Assembly: GCA_963797265.1 (NCBI GenBank)
Contig: CAWCOY010000003.1
Location: 496,001 to 560,000, forward strand
Source of the DNA: DASUPK01 sp963797265
Lineage (GTDB): Bacteria > Actinomycetota > Thermoleophilia > Solirubrobacterales > 70-9
Direction of reading: 5' to 3'
Length of the DNA: 64,000 bases
Part shown: in pieces, positions 42,481 through 51,451 of the stretch
Layout of the letters: each line of letters begins with the position of its first letter
Numbering within the stretch: the stretch's first letter is position 1
The notes under the pieces: model-generated
Database searches by the model: none
Seen by the model: the letters and a program-made list of their open reading frames with translations, nothing else
Told to the model about the DNA's origin: nothing
Program-made: the position numbers and the translations under genes

Positions 42481-43713
42481 CTAGGCCGGTGGCGGGTTGG
42501 CGAGAAGGATACGGTCTTCCTCTGACAGGTCCTGCCCGCCGATCTGCCGGTAGTGCGCCCGAAACAGCCTCGCCGTGTGGTCGAAGCTGAACCGCGCGGC
42601 CCGCTTCTTCCCGCGTTCGCGGAGGTCCGCCCGGAGGTCCCCGTCGGTCCACAGGCGCTGCAGCTGGCGCGCCATGTCGGGGACGTCATCGGGGTCGAAC
42701 AGCAGGCCGGCATCGCTGACGACGTCGGGGAGCCCCGTTGCAGTCGATGAGGCGACGGGGAGCCCCGCATCGAAGGCCTCGCAGACCGGCAGGCCCCAAC
42801 CCTCGAACCTGCTCGGAAAGACCAGCGCGGTCCCCAGCTCGTACAGCCCGCGGAGCTCGAGCGAGCTGACGAACCCGGGGAAGGAGGTCGTCTCCGCAAG
42901 TCCCAGGCTCGAGACCAGATCGCGGATGTCCCGATAGTGACGCGTCTGCTTGCCCGGGCAGATGAGCGGGATCGCGGTGCCGCTCTCGTCCCTGAACCGG
43001 GCGAGCGCCTCGAGCAGGCGCTCGTGATTCTTGTGTGGCCAGGTCTGCGCGGGATAGAGAAGGAAGGCCTCGGGGAGCGACAGCCTCGAGCGCAGCCGAT
43101 CGAGATCCTCATCGGTGGGGGCCGAGTACTCGCGGAGGACGGAGCCGCCCGGCACGACGCTGACCTTCTCGGGCGCGAGGTCGTAACTCTCCACGAAGTC
43201 CCGGCGGCCCCAGGACGTCATCGCCACGACCAGCGCCGCGCGCTCGCAGTGGGTGCGGTAGATCGCCTCGCGACGGGCCCGCTCCCAGCCGCTGAACAGG
43301 TCGGGCAGGTGAAGGTGCTGCAGGTCGTGCGGCTGATAGATGCTCGGCACCTCGGTCGTGAACGCGTCCTGGATCGGGAAGTGCATGACGTCGACGCCTG
43401 CCCTCTCGACGGTCCCGTCGCTGGGGCGCACCGCGAACCTGACGCCGACCCCGGGCACCCGCTCCATGAGTCCGCGGGCGATAGCCCGCGAGCGCCGGTT
43501 CAGATAGCTGCGGCGGGAGTGGAGCACACGGCAGGGGCCGTGGAGATAGCCCCGGATCCAGTCGTCGTGTCCCGGGTTGACGAGGAAGAGGTACTCCTCG
43601 TCCCCGTCGTCGAGCCTGGAGAGGGCGGCGGCGAGCCCGATCACGACCTGCTCGACTCCCCCGAACTGGCCGGCACCCAGACGGGCATCGATGCAGACGC
43701 GCAGCGGCGTCAT
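42481..43713 (-). CDS. GT4 glycosyltransferase
   Basis: A 410-residue GT-B enzyme: 'MTPLRVCIDARLGAGQFGGVEQ' at the N-terminus, 'LLYPAQTWPHKNHERLLEALARF' in the linker, and the donor-site 'ALVFPSRFEGWGLPVCEAFDAG' with both EX7E glutamates. This N-terminal pattern and the 'HDLQHLHLP' motif resemble mannosyltransferases of O-antigen pathways, but specificity is inferred only. It is the first gene of the minus-strand unit ending in wzm and wzt. Confidence 0.87.
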   Translation of the reverse strand: MTPLRVCIDARLGAGQFGGVEQVVIGLAAALSRLDDGDEEYLFLVNPGHDDWIRGYLHGPCRVLHSRRSYLNRRSRAIARGLMERVPGVGVRFAVRPSDGTVERAGVDVMHFPIQDAFTTEVPSIYQPHDLQHLHLPDLFSGWERARREAIYRTHCERAALVVAMTSWGRRDFVESYDLAPEKVSVVPGGSVLREYSAPTDEDLDRLRSRLSLPEAFLLYPAQTWPHKNHERLLEALARFRDESGTAIPLICPGKQTRHYRDIRDLVSSLGLAETTSFPGFVSSLELRGLYELGTALVFPSRFEGWGLPVCEAFDAGLPVASSTATGLPDVVSDAGLLFDPDDVPDMARQLQRLWTDGDLRADLRERGKKRAARFSFDHTARLFRAHYRQIGGQDLSEEDRILLANPPPA

Positions 43714-43825
43714 CCTGAGCGCTGGCCCTGGGTCCCCACCGGAGCGGTCCGATTCACGGCGCCAACCCTAGATGGGGGCCTTGCCTCTTTGCGAGCCCGA
43801 GGGTCCCCGGTTAGCCTTCCCGCGA

Positions 43826-44791
43826 ATGGCCTCGGCAGCCCCAGATCCCGGCTTCTGGTCCGGCAAGCGAGCGGTCGTCACCGGCGGCGCCGGCTTCCTC
43901 GGCAAGCCGACTACCGCGCTGCTGCGCGAGCTGGGAGCCGAGGTGAGCGTGGTCCGCTCGGCGGAGTACGACCTTCGCGAACGGGAGGCCGCCTTCCGCG
44001 CTCTCGATGGAGCCGAGGTGGTCCTCCATCTCGCGGCCAACGTCGGTGGCATCGGGTTCAACCGCCGCAACCCGGCGCCGCTCGCGCACGACAACCTGGC
44101 GATGAGCCTGAACGTCTTCGAGGCGGCCAGGGAGCTCGAGATCGGCAAGCTGGTCGCCGCCGGGTCGGTCTGCGCCTACCCGAAGTTCACCCCGGTGCCG
44201 TTCTCGGAGGACGAGATCTGGGACGGCTACCCGGAGGAGTCGAATGCTCCCTACGGGCTCGCCAAGAAGATGAACTTCGTGCTCTCGGACGCCTACCGCC
44301 GCCAGTACGGGCTCGACTCGTGCGTCCCGGTGATGGCCAACCTCTATGGCCCCGGCGACAACTTCGACCTCGAGGACTCCCACGTGATCGCCGCCATGGT
44401 CCACAAGTACGCCGTGGCCACCGAGCGGGGCGAGGCCGAGGTGGTGCTCTGGGGGACCGGGGAGCCGAGCCGCGAATTCCTATACGTCGACGATGCGGCC
44501 CGTGCGCTCCTGCTCTGCGCCGAGAGGCTGGACGTCTCCGACCCGGTCAACATCGGGACGGGGACCGAGACGCGGATCCGTGACCTGGCCGAGACGATCT
44601 GCAAGCTCACCGGGTACGAGGGGAAGACCGTCTGGGACGCCTCCAGGCCCGACGGCCAGCCGAAGAGGTATCTCGATGTGACACGCGCCAAGCAGCTGAT
44701 CGGGTTCGAGGCGGAGATGCCGCTCGAGGAGGGGCTGCGGCGGACGATCGAATCCTTCCGGTCCACCGACATGCCGGTCGCCGCCACTTAG
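43826..44791 (+). CDS. NAD-dependent epimerase, GDP-L-fucose-synthase-like
   Basis: A 321-residue extended SDR. The cofactor loop is TGGAGFLG near 19, and 'LAANVGGIGFNRRNPAPLAHDNL' corresponds to the VGGI segment of GDP-fucose synthases. The Ser is in AAGSVCAYPK and Tyr143-x3-Lys147 in PYGLAKK. With two GMD genes nearby, the likely route is GDP-mannose to GDP-4-keto-6-deoxy-mannose to a GDP-6-deoxyhexose such as GDP-fucose. ATG 43826 follows no strong ribosome site; an upstream in-frame ATG at 43772 would add 18 basic residues. Confidence 0.78.
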   Translation: MASAAPDPGFWSGKRAVVTGGAGFLGKPTTALLRELGAEVSVVRSAEYDLREREAAFRALDGAEVVLHLAANVGGIGFNRRNPAPLAHDNLAMSLNVFEAARELEIGKLVAAGSVCAYPKFTPVPFSEDEIWDGYPEESNAPYGLAKKMNFVLSDAYRRQYGLDSCVPVMANLYGPGDNFDLEDSHVIAAMVHKYAVATERGEAEVVLWGTGEPSREFLYVDDAARALLLCAERLDVSDPVNIGTGTETRIRDLAETICKLTGYEGKTVWDASRPDGQPKRYLDVTRAKQLIGFEAEMPLEEGLRRTIESFRSTDMPVAAT

Positions 44792-44798
44792 CACCCCG

Positions 44799-46574
44799 GT
44801 GGAGGCCGCGGTCCAACGGCTGGGACGTGAAACGGCCGTTCGACGGCTGGTGGCCAGGGTCGATGAGGTCGCCCGCTCTCGTCTATTCGCCTACGGCTCG
44901 GTCCTTCTGATCCAAGCCAAGGTCCTCTGGGGGATCTGGCAGTACCGGGACCTCTCGGCGGGCGACACCTCGAACTACTTCGTCGGCGCGAGCGCGTGGG
45001 CGGACCACCGGCTTCTCGATCCGCTCTTCTCGCCCCTCTACACGGTCTTCTGGGGATCGCTCAAGTGGATCTTCAGCGACGCCTATGCCGTGACGATCGC
45101 CCACCGAGTTGTGATCGTCTTCGCGGTTACGGCTCTGGTCCTCGCGGTTCTCCGCCGGCTGCTCTCACCGGCGATCGCCTGGGGGCTCGCCGTCTGGTGG
45201 GCGATCCTGCCGCTCAACTACGACACCCTCAACGAGCTCCATCTGTTCTCGCTGCTCCCGATCCTGGTGGCCGCGCTGGTGGCGCTCCGCTACAGCGGAC
45301 CCCGGATGCGGGCGGCCGTGTTCGGCATGCTGCTCGGGGCGGCGGTGCTGCAGCGGAACGAGATCCTCGTCGCCGCCATCGCCTGGCTGGTCGTCTGCAT
45401 CGCCTACGAGTGGTGGGTCCGCCGGCCGGCACGACGGCAGGGGGAGAGTGCCACCCCGGTACATCGCCTCCTCGGCCCGTTCGCGGTCGCGACCGCCGTC
45501 GTGGCCCTGCTGACGGCGCTGACCCTGTGGCGGTCCAGTTACGACCTGAGCGCGAAGGAGTGGGTGGACCGGGCCCAGTTCAAGCAGGACCTGGCCCTCT
45601 GCCAGCACTACGCAGTCGGCTACCAGCAGCGCCACCATGCCGATCCCACCCAAGGCTGGCTCGACTGCGAGTCGTTCATGCAACGCGATTTCGGATCGCC
45701 AATGCCGTCGTTCTTCGAGGCCCTGACCTCGAACCCGACCGCCATGGGCGGACACTTCCGCTGGAACGCGACCCTCTTTCCCTATGCGTTCGAGCTGGCG
45801 CTCTTCGACCGGACGTCGGGCTCGGAGTTACACAATCCCGACTACGTGCCGGTGAAGACCGGCTCGTGGATCGCCCTCGCCGGGTTCCTGGTCGCCCTGG
45901 GCTTCGTCGCTCTCGGCCTGCGACTGCTCTGGCTGCGAGGCCGGTGGTGGTGGGAAGCCTGGGTGAGGGCTCGCGCCTGGGGCTGGGCGCTGCTCGGGTG
46001 TGCCGCCTTCCTCGGCCTCTGGGTCGCCCTGACCACGCATCCACGCCCCGCCTATCTGTTCCCGCTCCACTTCTCCGTGTTCGCGCTGATCGGAATGTGC
46101 GCGATGGCGATTGTGGCGCGATGGCCCGGACTGGGGCGCCTCAGGGTGGCGATCCCCATTACGGCTTTCCTGCTCGTCCTGTTCATCCCGAGCCACTACC
46201 AGCGTGGCTACGCGAATCCGCTCGCCGGACCGGGAAGGGGGACGGCCGACATGGTTTCGAGGCTCGAGCCCTACCGCGAGAAGCTGCGTGGCGAAGGCAC
46301 GATCTTGCTCGGCCCGCACAGCTTCGAGGCCTGCAACTACCTCGTTCCCGAGGACCCGTGCGAGGGCGCCCACGTCGGCGTGCTCGACCCCGCGGGCGGT
46401 AACACGAGCGCGTGGCTCGACCGCAACCACGTCGATCTGATTTACGAGGATGAGTCCACCCTCGTGGACCCGACCACGCGCCTGGCGCTCGGGACGCTCC
46501 AGCGGGACGGCTGGCGGAGGATCGCCCCGTCCGACCCCGGCTCAGCGGGTTGGCTTCTCCTCGAGCGGCGCTAG
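44799..46574 (+). CDS. Polytopic membrane protein, possible GT-C glycosyltransferase
   Basis: A 591-residue protein with about ten hydrophobic segments. An acidic 'YRDLSAGDTSNYFVGASAW' lies after the first segment, where PMT/ArnT-type GT-C transferases carry their catalytic Asp. The C-terminal ~130 residues are soluble and strand-rich. It starts at GTG 44799, eight bases after the epimerase stop. Its last 33 bases overlap a convergent GT2 gene. It probably attaches or modifies sugars on the outer side of the membrane; the assignment is tentative. Confidence 0.6.
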   Translation: MEAAVQRLGRETAVRRLVARVDEVARSRLFAYGSVLLIQAKVLWGIWQYRDLSAGDTSNYFVGASAWADHRLLDPLFSPLYTVFWGSLKWIFSDAYAVTIAHRVVIVFAVTALVLAVLRRLLSPAIAWGLAVWWAILPLNYDTLNELHLFSLLPILVAALVALRYSGPRMRAAVFGMLLGAAVLQRNEILVAAIAWLVVCIAYEWWVRRPARRQGESATPVHRLLGPFAVATAVVALLTALTLWRSSYDLSAKEWVDRAQFKQDLALCQHYAVGYQQRHHADPTQGWLDCESFMQRDFGSPMPSFFEALTSNPTAMGGHFRWNATLFPYAFELALFDRTSGSELHNPDYVPVKTGSWIALAGFLVALGFVALGLRLLWLRGRWWWEAWVRARAWGWALLGCAAFLGLWVALTTHPRPAYLFPLHFSVFALIGMCAMAIVARWPGLGRLRVAIPITAFLLVLFIPSHYQRGYANPLAGPGRGTADMVSRLEPYREKLRGEGTILLGPHSFEACNYLVPEDPCEGAHVGVLDPAGGNTSAWLDRNHVDLIYEDESTLVDPTTRLALGTLQRDGWRRIAPSDPGSAGWLLLERR

Positions 46575-47600
46575 CTCCGGGCCGGGGTCGTTCGTAACCG
46601 GCTCCAGGCCGATCGGCGAGAGAAGAGGGGCCCGCCGAGCCTCGGGGCGCCCGTTCATGGGCTGCTGGCGGGCGAGGCGGTCCCGGGTCCGGATGGGTGG
46701 GCGCCAGCGCTTCGGGACCCGCTCGAGTTGGTCGCCGCCCCAGGTCAGTGCCGGTGTGATCAGGCGGCGCTTCAGCGGTCCGAGCACGTAGTGGATCAGC
46801 GGCTGCATGACGCGCCACCTCACCCAGGCGACCGGGGTCGCGGCTCGGAATATCCGGGCCGTCCGCATCAGCGTCTTCTCGCGCCGGGTGAGGCGCGGCA
46901 CATAGAGCTCGCGGAAACGGTGGATCTCGGGCCAGGAGTTCGTCATCTCGAAGGTCTTCTGCTCGGGATGGACCGAGCGAACGGCGAGGAACTCGTCCGG
47001 GAGGAGCTCCGGCAGCTCGTCGGCGAAGGCCAGCCGCAACATGAACTCGGCGTCGAAGGCATAGTGCATGTCGGTTCGGAACCCGCCGTAGCGATCGAAC
47101 AGCTCGCGCCGCCAGAAGGAGGAGGGCTGAGGCACGTGCCAGGGGACGAGCATCCACCAGTGCCGGCCCGCCGGTCGGCCCTCGCAGTAGGAGGGTGGCT
47201 TGGGTCGCCAGACCCGTAACCGCTTCGGCGGATCGCCCTCCTCGACGTCGAGTGCCCCGCCCGCGACCCAGTTGCGGGAGCTTCCCTCCAGCCGGGCGAC
47301 GACGGTCTCGAACGCGCCGGGGAGGAAGTAGTCGTCGCTGTTCAGGTAAGCGACGATCTCGCCGGAGGTCCCCCGCAGGCCCTTGTTGATCGCATCGGAC
47401 TGCCCCGCGTCCGGCTCGGAGACCCACCAGGCGAGCCGGTCCTCGTAGCATCGGATGACCTCGACTGTCTCGTCGGTGGAGCCGCCGTCCACGATCACGT
47501 ATTCCAGGTTCGGATAGCCCTGGTCGAGCACGGACCGGATCGTCCGCTCGATGAACCCTCCCTGGTTGAACGACGGCGTGATTACCGTGAGCTTGGGCAC
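46542..47600 (-). CDS. GT2 glycosyltransferase
   Basis: A GT-A enzyme of about 352 residues: 'PKLTVITPSFNQGGFIERTI', VIVDGGSTDET near 34, YLNSDDYFLPG, and 'GFRTDMHYAFDAEFMLRLA' near the acceptor site. GTG 47600 is chosen since the first strand starts directly after it; the frame is open upstream to 47642. The last ~50 residues are Pro/Arg-rich and overlap the end of the convergent membrane-protein gene by 33 bases. Confidence 0.85.
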   Translation of the reverse strand: MPKLTVITPSFNQGGFIERTIRSVLDQGYPNLEYVIVDGGSTDETVEVIRCYEDRLAWWVSEPDAGQSDAINKGLRGTSGEIVAYLNSDDYFLPGAFETVVARLEGSSRNWVAGGALDVEEGDPPKRLRVWRPKPPSYCEGRPAGRHWWMLVPWHVPQPSSFWRRELFDRYGGFRTDMHYAFDAEFMLRLAFADELPELLPDEFLAVRSVHPEQKTFEMTNSWPEIHRFRELYVPRLTRREKTLMRTARIFRAATPVAWVRWRVMQPLIHYVLGPLKRRLITPALTWGGDQLERVPKRWRPPIRTRDRLARQQPMNGRPEARRAPLLSPIGLEPVTNDPGPELAPLEEKPTR

Positions 47601-47657
47601 CACCGCGGCGCGAGTATATGACGGGATTTCACGGGGTCCCAAGAGGTGGACGCTTCC

Positions 47658-48869
47658 TCAGAGGGGCCGGAGCGCGACGCGCCCCACCGCAATGGCGAGC
47701 TCGCGGTTGTCGGTGCTTTCGGGGTTGACCTCTCGCGGGTGCCTGCTGCGTTCCACTTCGATCTCGACCAGGTGCCTGCGCTTGAGCGGGCGGCGTCGCC
47801 TGAGCGGCGCGGTGGCGACAACGACACCGTCGGCCTCGGCGAGGGTGTGCTCGAGCCGCTTGCCGTCGATGGAAACGTGCAGTCCCGCCAGGATCTCCTC
47901 GTCGACCGCGTGGTGGATCTCTATGACGACGGACCCGGCACGCCTGTCGGCTGCCATGTCGACCCAGGCGGCGTGGGTATCCCCGATCCAGCAGAAGGCG
48001 CTCCCGCCGTTATTCCACTCCCGATTCATCCACCCGCCGCCCAGGATCGCCTGATCGAAGCCCAGGTCGCTGACTCGCGGTGCATCCGGGATTCGCGCCG
48101 AGGGATCACGCGGGTCTCGAAGGGCGCTCCATTCCTCGAGCTCACGCTCGTAGCGCTGGACCCCGCGCCGGAAGAGCTCGCGGTCCACCTCGGTGAGCCT
48201 TGCCATGGACTCGATGACCTCGCTCGGAATCTGATCGCGCCGCAAGCGTGGGCCCGTCACATTCGAGCGCGGCAGTGGCCGCAGTTCCCGCCAGCCGAGC
48301 CGGCGGGTGAGCCAGTCGAGGGACTCGTCGAGGCGGTCCGTCAGAGCGACGAAGTCGCAGCGGTCCAGGCCGGCGAGCGCCTCGGTCAGGCGCTCGTCAC
48401 CTGCCGGACTTTGGGAGAGCACGCGAGCCTGGCGGTTACCGAGGTACTCCCGCGCTATCACCGGGGACCGTGAGATGAGTTCGTCCAGCTCGCATTCGTG
48501 GGTCAGCCGCAACCATTCCTGCCCCATCTTGGCTGCCTCCGGGCCGCGGCCGACCCTCGTGACAGCCGGCAACGGACTGTCCAGGCTGAAAGACCTCGTG
48601 TAGGAGTAGGACGAGAGGCCTCGGTCGATCGGATCGCGAAGCGCGGTCAGGACGAAAGGCGGATTCGCGAAGCGCTCGATGAAGGACGCGTCGAGGTGGC
48701 CGGTGACGTAGCGGAAGCGGTCCAGATCGTTGAGATCGGGCTCGCCGCCGAAGTAGAGCTCTAGGCACTCGTCCGCTGCAAAGCGATTGCCGAGCGCGCC
48801 GGCGAGGGCGGAGCCGCCGGTCTTGTGCACGTGCATGAAGAGCAGCGTCCTCTTCGGCGGGCCAGGCAC
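47658..48869 (-). CDS. Sulfotransferase-family protein with an extra C-terminal beta domain
   Basis: Residues about 8-260 form a sulfotransferase fold. The PAPS 5'-phosphosulfate loop is HKTGGSALAGAL (15-26) and the 3'-phosphate site is in LRDPIDRGLSSYSY (77-90). Residues about 265-403 are a separate strand-rich domain ('LGFDQAILGGGWMNREWNNG' onward) that resembles no catalytic part and could bind glycan. GTG 48869 is the likely start. Its position at the end of the polysaccharide region suggests that the glycan is sulfated, which is unusual in actinobacteria outside mycobacterial sulfolipids and nodulation-type factors. Confidence 0.72.
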   Translation of the reverse strand: MPGPPKRTLLFMHVHKTGGSALAGALGNRFAADECLELYFGGEPDLNDLDRFRYVTGHLDASFIERFANPPFVLTALRDPIDRGLSSYSYTRSFSLDSPLPAVTRVGRGPEAAKMGQEWLRLTHECELDELISRSPVIAREYLGNRQARVLSQSPAGDERLTEALAGLDRCDFVALTDRLDESLDWLTRRLGWRELRPLPRSNVTGPRLRRDQIPSEVIESMARLTEVDRELFRRGVQRYERELEEWSALRDPRDPSARIPDAPRVSDLGFDQAILGGGWMNREWNNGGSAFCWIGDTHAAWVDMAADRRAGSVVIEIHHAVDEEILAGLHVSIDGKRLEHTLAEADGVVVATAPLRRRRPLKRRHLVEIEVERSRHPREVNPESTDNRELAIAVGRVALRPL

Positions 48870-48978
48870 GGCCGCGGGAGTATAGGTAGGGCTAGCGGGC
48901 CCGCCGGCCGGTGGGGATCCCCCAGGCGGCGGCTGTTGCGGCAGGCTTCGTGCCGATGACCCGCGAGCCGCCAGCCTG

Positions 48979-49674
48979 ATGGCCGATTCCCTCGCCGCCG
49001 TTGCCCGGGAGGTCACGCGCTGCACGCGCTGCCCGCGGCTCGTCGAGTGGCGGGAGCGGAGCGCCGCGGAGCCGCCGCGGCGCTACCGGGGCGAGCGGTA
49101 CTGGGCCCGGCCGCTCCCGGGATTCGGGGATCCGGAGGCGCGCATTGTGATCGTCGGCCTGGCGCCGGCCGCCCACGGCGGCAACCGCACCGGCCGGATC
49201 TTCACCGGGGACCGGTCGGGCGACTGGCTGTTCGCCGCCCTCCATCGTGCCGGGCTCGCCAACCAGCCGACCTCCGTCAGCGTCGATGATGGGCTGCGGC
49301 TGCGAGGCGCCTACATCACCGCCGTCAACCGCTGCCCGCCGCCGCAGAACCGGCCGACGACCGAGGAGCGTGACAACTGCCTGCCGTATCTGGTTCGCGA
49401 GCTTGGCCTGCTGGGCGCCGGGCGCGTCCTCGTCCCCCTCGGGTCCTTTGCCTGGACCGGGGCGCTCCTGGCGCTGGCCGAGCTGGGTGCGGAGCTGCCA
49501 CGCCCACGGCCGCGCTTCGCGCACGGGGCGGAGGCGGAGATCGGGACGGGGGAGCGCGCCTGGGCGCTGGTCGGCTGCTTCCACCCCAGTCAGCAGAACA
49601 CCTTCACCGGCAAGCTCACCGAGCCGATGATGGACGCGGTGTTCACGCGTGCGAAGGACCTCGCCAACCGCTAG
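48979..49674 (+). CDS. Uracil-DNA glycosylase, family 5 (UdgB)
   Basis: It removes uracil and related damaged bases from DNA. The 231-residue protein has the family 5 motif GLAPAAHGGNRTGR at about 60-73 followed by FTGDRSGDWL, the motif FHPSQQNTFTG at about 201, and four Cys (15, 18, 119, 134) placed to bind a 4Fe-4S cluster. It lies 15 bases upstream of pgsA on the same strand. Family 5 lacks the Asp of family 4 and acts also on hypoxanthine and xanthine, by knowledge of the family. Confidence 0.88.
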   Translation: MADSLAAVAREVTRCTRCPRLVEWRERSAAEPPRRYRGERYWARPLPGFGDPEARIVIVGLAPAAHGGNRTGRIFTGDRSGDWLFAALHRAGLANQPTSVSVDDGLRLRGAYITAVNRCPPPQNRPTTEERDNCLPYLVRELGLLGAGRVLVPLGSFAWTGALLALAELGAELPRPRPRFAHGAEAEIGTGERAWALVGCFHPSQQNTFTGKLTEPMMDAVFTRAKDLANR

Positions 49675-49688
49675 GCGATACTTGCGGC

Positions 49689-50243
49689 ATGTTCCAGCTC
49701 AACCTGCCGAACGCGCTCACCGTCCTCCGCATCCTGCTGGTGCCGGTGGTCGTGGTGGCGCTGCTCGACGAGACGCCGAACGGGGACGCGATCGCGGCCG
49801 GGGTCTTCGCCCTCGCCGCGCTCACCGACACGCTCGACGGCTACATCGCCAGGCAGCGGGACGCGATCACGACCTTCGGGAAGCTGATGGACCCGATCGC
49901 GGACAAGCTGCTGGTGGCCGCGGCCCTGATCGCGCTGGTCTCCCTCAACCGCCTCGCCGCGTGGATCGCGATGGTGATCATCGCGCGGGAGTTCGCAGTC
50001 ACCGGGCTGCGCCTGGTGGCGGTGGAGCAGGGAGTGGTGATCCAGGCGAGCTGGCTGGGGAAGGTGAAGACGATCCTGCAGGTCGCGGCGATCATCTGCC
50101 TGATCGCGTTCGATCCCACGCCGCTCGCCGTCGATCTCTTGGTCTACGCGGCAGTTGCAGCGACCGTCATAAGCGGCGTGGACTACTTCTTCGGGTTCAA
50201 GCGGATGGTCGAGGCGTCACGCTCGGCCAAGAGGACTGCTTAG
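49689..50243 (+). CDS. pgsA: CDP-diacylglycerol-glycerol-3-phosphate 3-phosphatidyltransferase
   Basis: It makes phosphatidylglycerol phosphate from CDP-diacylglycerol. The 184-residue membrane protein has the CDP-alcohol phosphotransferase signature D-x2-D-G-x2-A-R-x8-G-x3-D-x3-D at about residues 41-64 ('DTLDGYIARQ' and 'GKLMDPIADK'), and five to six membrane segments. The PgsA branch is favoured over other CDP-alcohol transferases by 'LPNALTVLRILLVP'. Its stop interlocks with the folE2 stop (TTAG). Confidence 0.88.
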   Translation: MFQLNLPNALTVLRILLVPVVVVALLDETPNGDAIAAGVFALAALTDTLDGYIARQRDAITTFGKLMDPIADKLLVAAALIALVSLNRLAAWIAMVIIAREFAVTGLRLVAVEQGVVIQASWLGKVKTILQVAAIICLIAFDPTPLAVDLLVYAAVAATVISGVDYFFGFKRMVEASRSAKRTA

Positions 50244-51301
50244 GACGAAGCTGGCGCCTCGAGCCACTCCCGCGTGGTTGTGTGATGCCGCGAGTGCTCG
50301 CCGCTCTCCAGCTCGCCGATGATCTCCGAGAGCAGGCCGTAGCGTTCGGCGACCACGTTGTGGCGGTGGATGGTCTCGAGGTTCTCCTGGCGGGCGTGGA
50401 CGAAGGCGCCGTCGCGCAGCTCGGGGAAGGTCTCGGTGACCTGGCGAATCATCTCGCGTACGCAGTCCTCGACGAAGCGGGGGTTGGCGTGGGCCTTCTC
50501 GACTACGGAGCGCTCGTCGGAGCGCTTCATCAGCTCGTAGATCTCGCTCGACATCGAGCTCTCGACGATCCGGAGCAGCTGGCGCGCGTCGATGTCGACG
50601 TCCGATTCCTCCGGTGTGCCGACGTAGAGGGTGCCGATGCCGCGCTGGTTGTGGGTCGCGATGGGGACCGCGTCGACTATCCGGTCGATGTCCTCGGGGT
50701 CGAAGCCCTGCTCGGCCAGGCGGGCGCGAGCGCCGTCCTCGACCAGGCCCTGGGCGCAGGGGCAGGCGGTCATGCCCTGTGCCTCGACGCCAGTGAGAGT
50801 GCGGGTGCCGCGCTCGGAGGCGACGGCGGTGCCGAAGAGGGTGTAGAGCTCCTGGGTGGGGACGCCGGAGACCGGCGCGGGAACGGTCTCGGGATAGCGG
50901 GCGGCGATCTTCACCTCCGCGCGGAGGCCGCCCTGGCGCTCGCGGACCCGCTCGGCGATGTGCGCGGCGAGGCCCTCGGCGCGGAGCGCCTCGCTGAGGA
51001 CGACGGTGTCGATGGCCTCGTTGACGACCTCCTCGAAGCGGGACATGTGGACGCCGGCCTGCTCGGGGTTGAGGTCGACGAAGCACTCGAGGTCGGCGTG
51101 GTAGAGGGACTCCTCGGAATCGATTCCCGGCTTCGCCATATCACCGGTGCCTCCTCGCTCCGCTCGGAGCCCCCTCGCACATACGCGGATGATCTTCTCG
51201 ACGCCGACGACGCCGACGCGGGAGAGGCTGACCCGGGTGGCGGGTGTTTCGGCCTGGGCGTCGCGGGTGGGGGCGGCAACGGTCTGGATCGGATTGGCCA
51301 T
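50240..51301 (-). CDS. folE2: GTP cyclohydrolase I type IB (FolE2/MptA family)
   Basis: It opens GTP to 7,8-dihydroneopterin triphosphate for folate synthesis. The 353-residue protein has 'DLNPEQAGVHMSRFEEVVNE' near 77, the second-half motif TACPCAQGL with the metal-binding Cys, and 'THNQRGIG', all characteristic of the COG1469 family. Type IB enzymes can use Mn in place of Zn and are often induced by zinc limitation; no Zur site was identified here. The first ~50 residues are a longer, less conserved extension. Confidence 0.9.
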   Translation of the reverse strand: MANPIQTVAAPTRDAQAETPATRVSLSRVGVVGVEKIIRVCARGLRAERGGTGDMAKPGIDSEESLYHADLECFVDLNPEQAGVHMSRFEEVVNEAIDTVVLSEALRAEGLAAHIAERVRERQGGLRAEVKIAARYPETVPAPVSGVPTQELYTLFGTAVASERGTRTLTGVEAQGMTACPCAQGLVEDGARARLAEQGFDPEDIDRIVDAVPIATHNQRGIGTLYVGTPEESDVDIDARQLLRIVESSMSSEIYELMKRSDERSVVEKAHANPRFVEDCVREMIRQVTETFPELRDGAFVHARQENLETIHRHNVVAERYGLLSEIIGELESGEHSRHHTTTREWLEAPASS

Positions 51302-51451
51302 CGGTTCAAGTATGCCGGAGGCCGGTTGGGGGCCCGCTGAGATTGCCCCAAAAATTGGTTCGTGTTCCGGCCCTGCCGTCCATATACTCCCGAGCGCTGT
51401 AGACCGGCCTCACAGGGGGAGGATCGGGACACACTGGGAGAGGAGAGCAGC

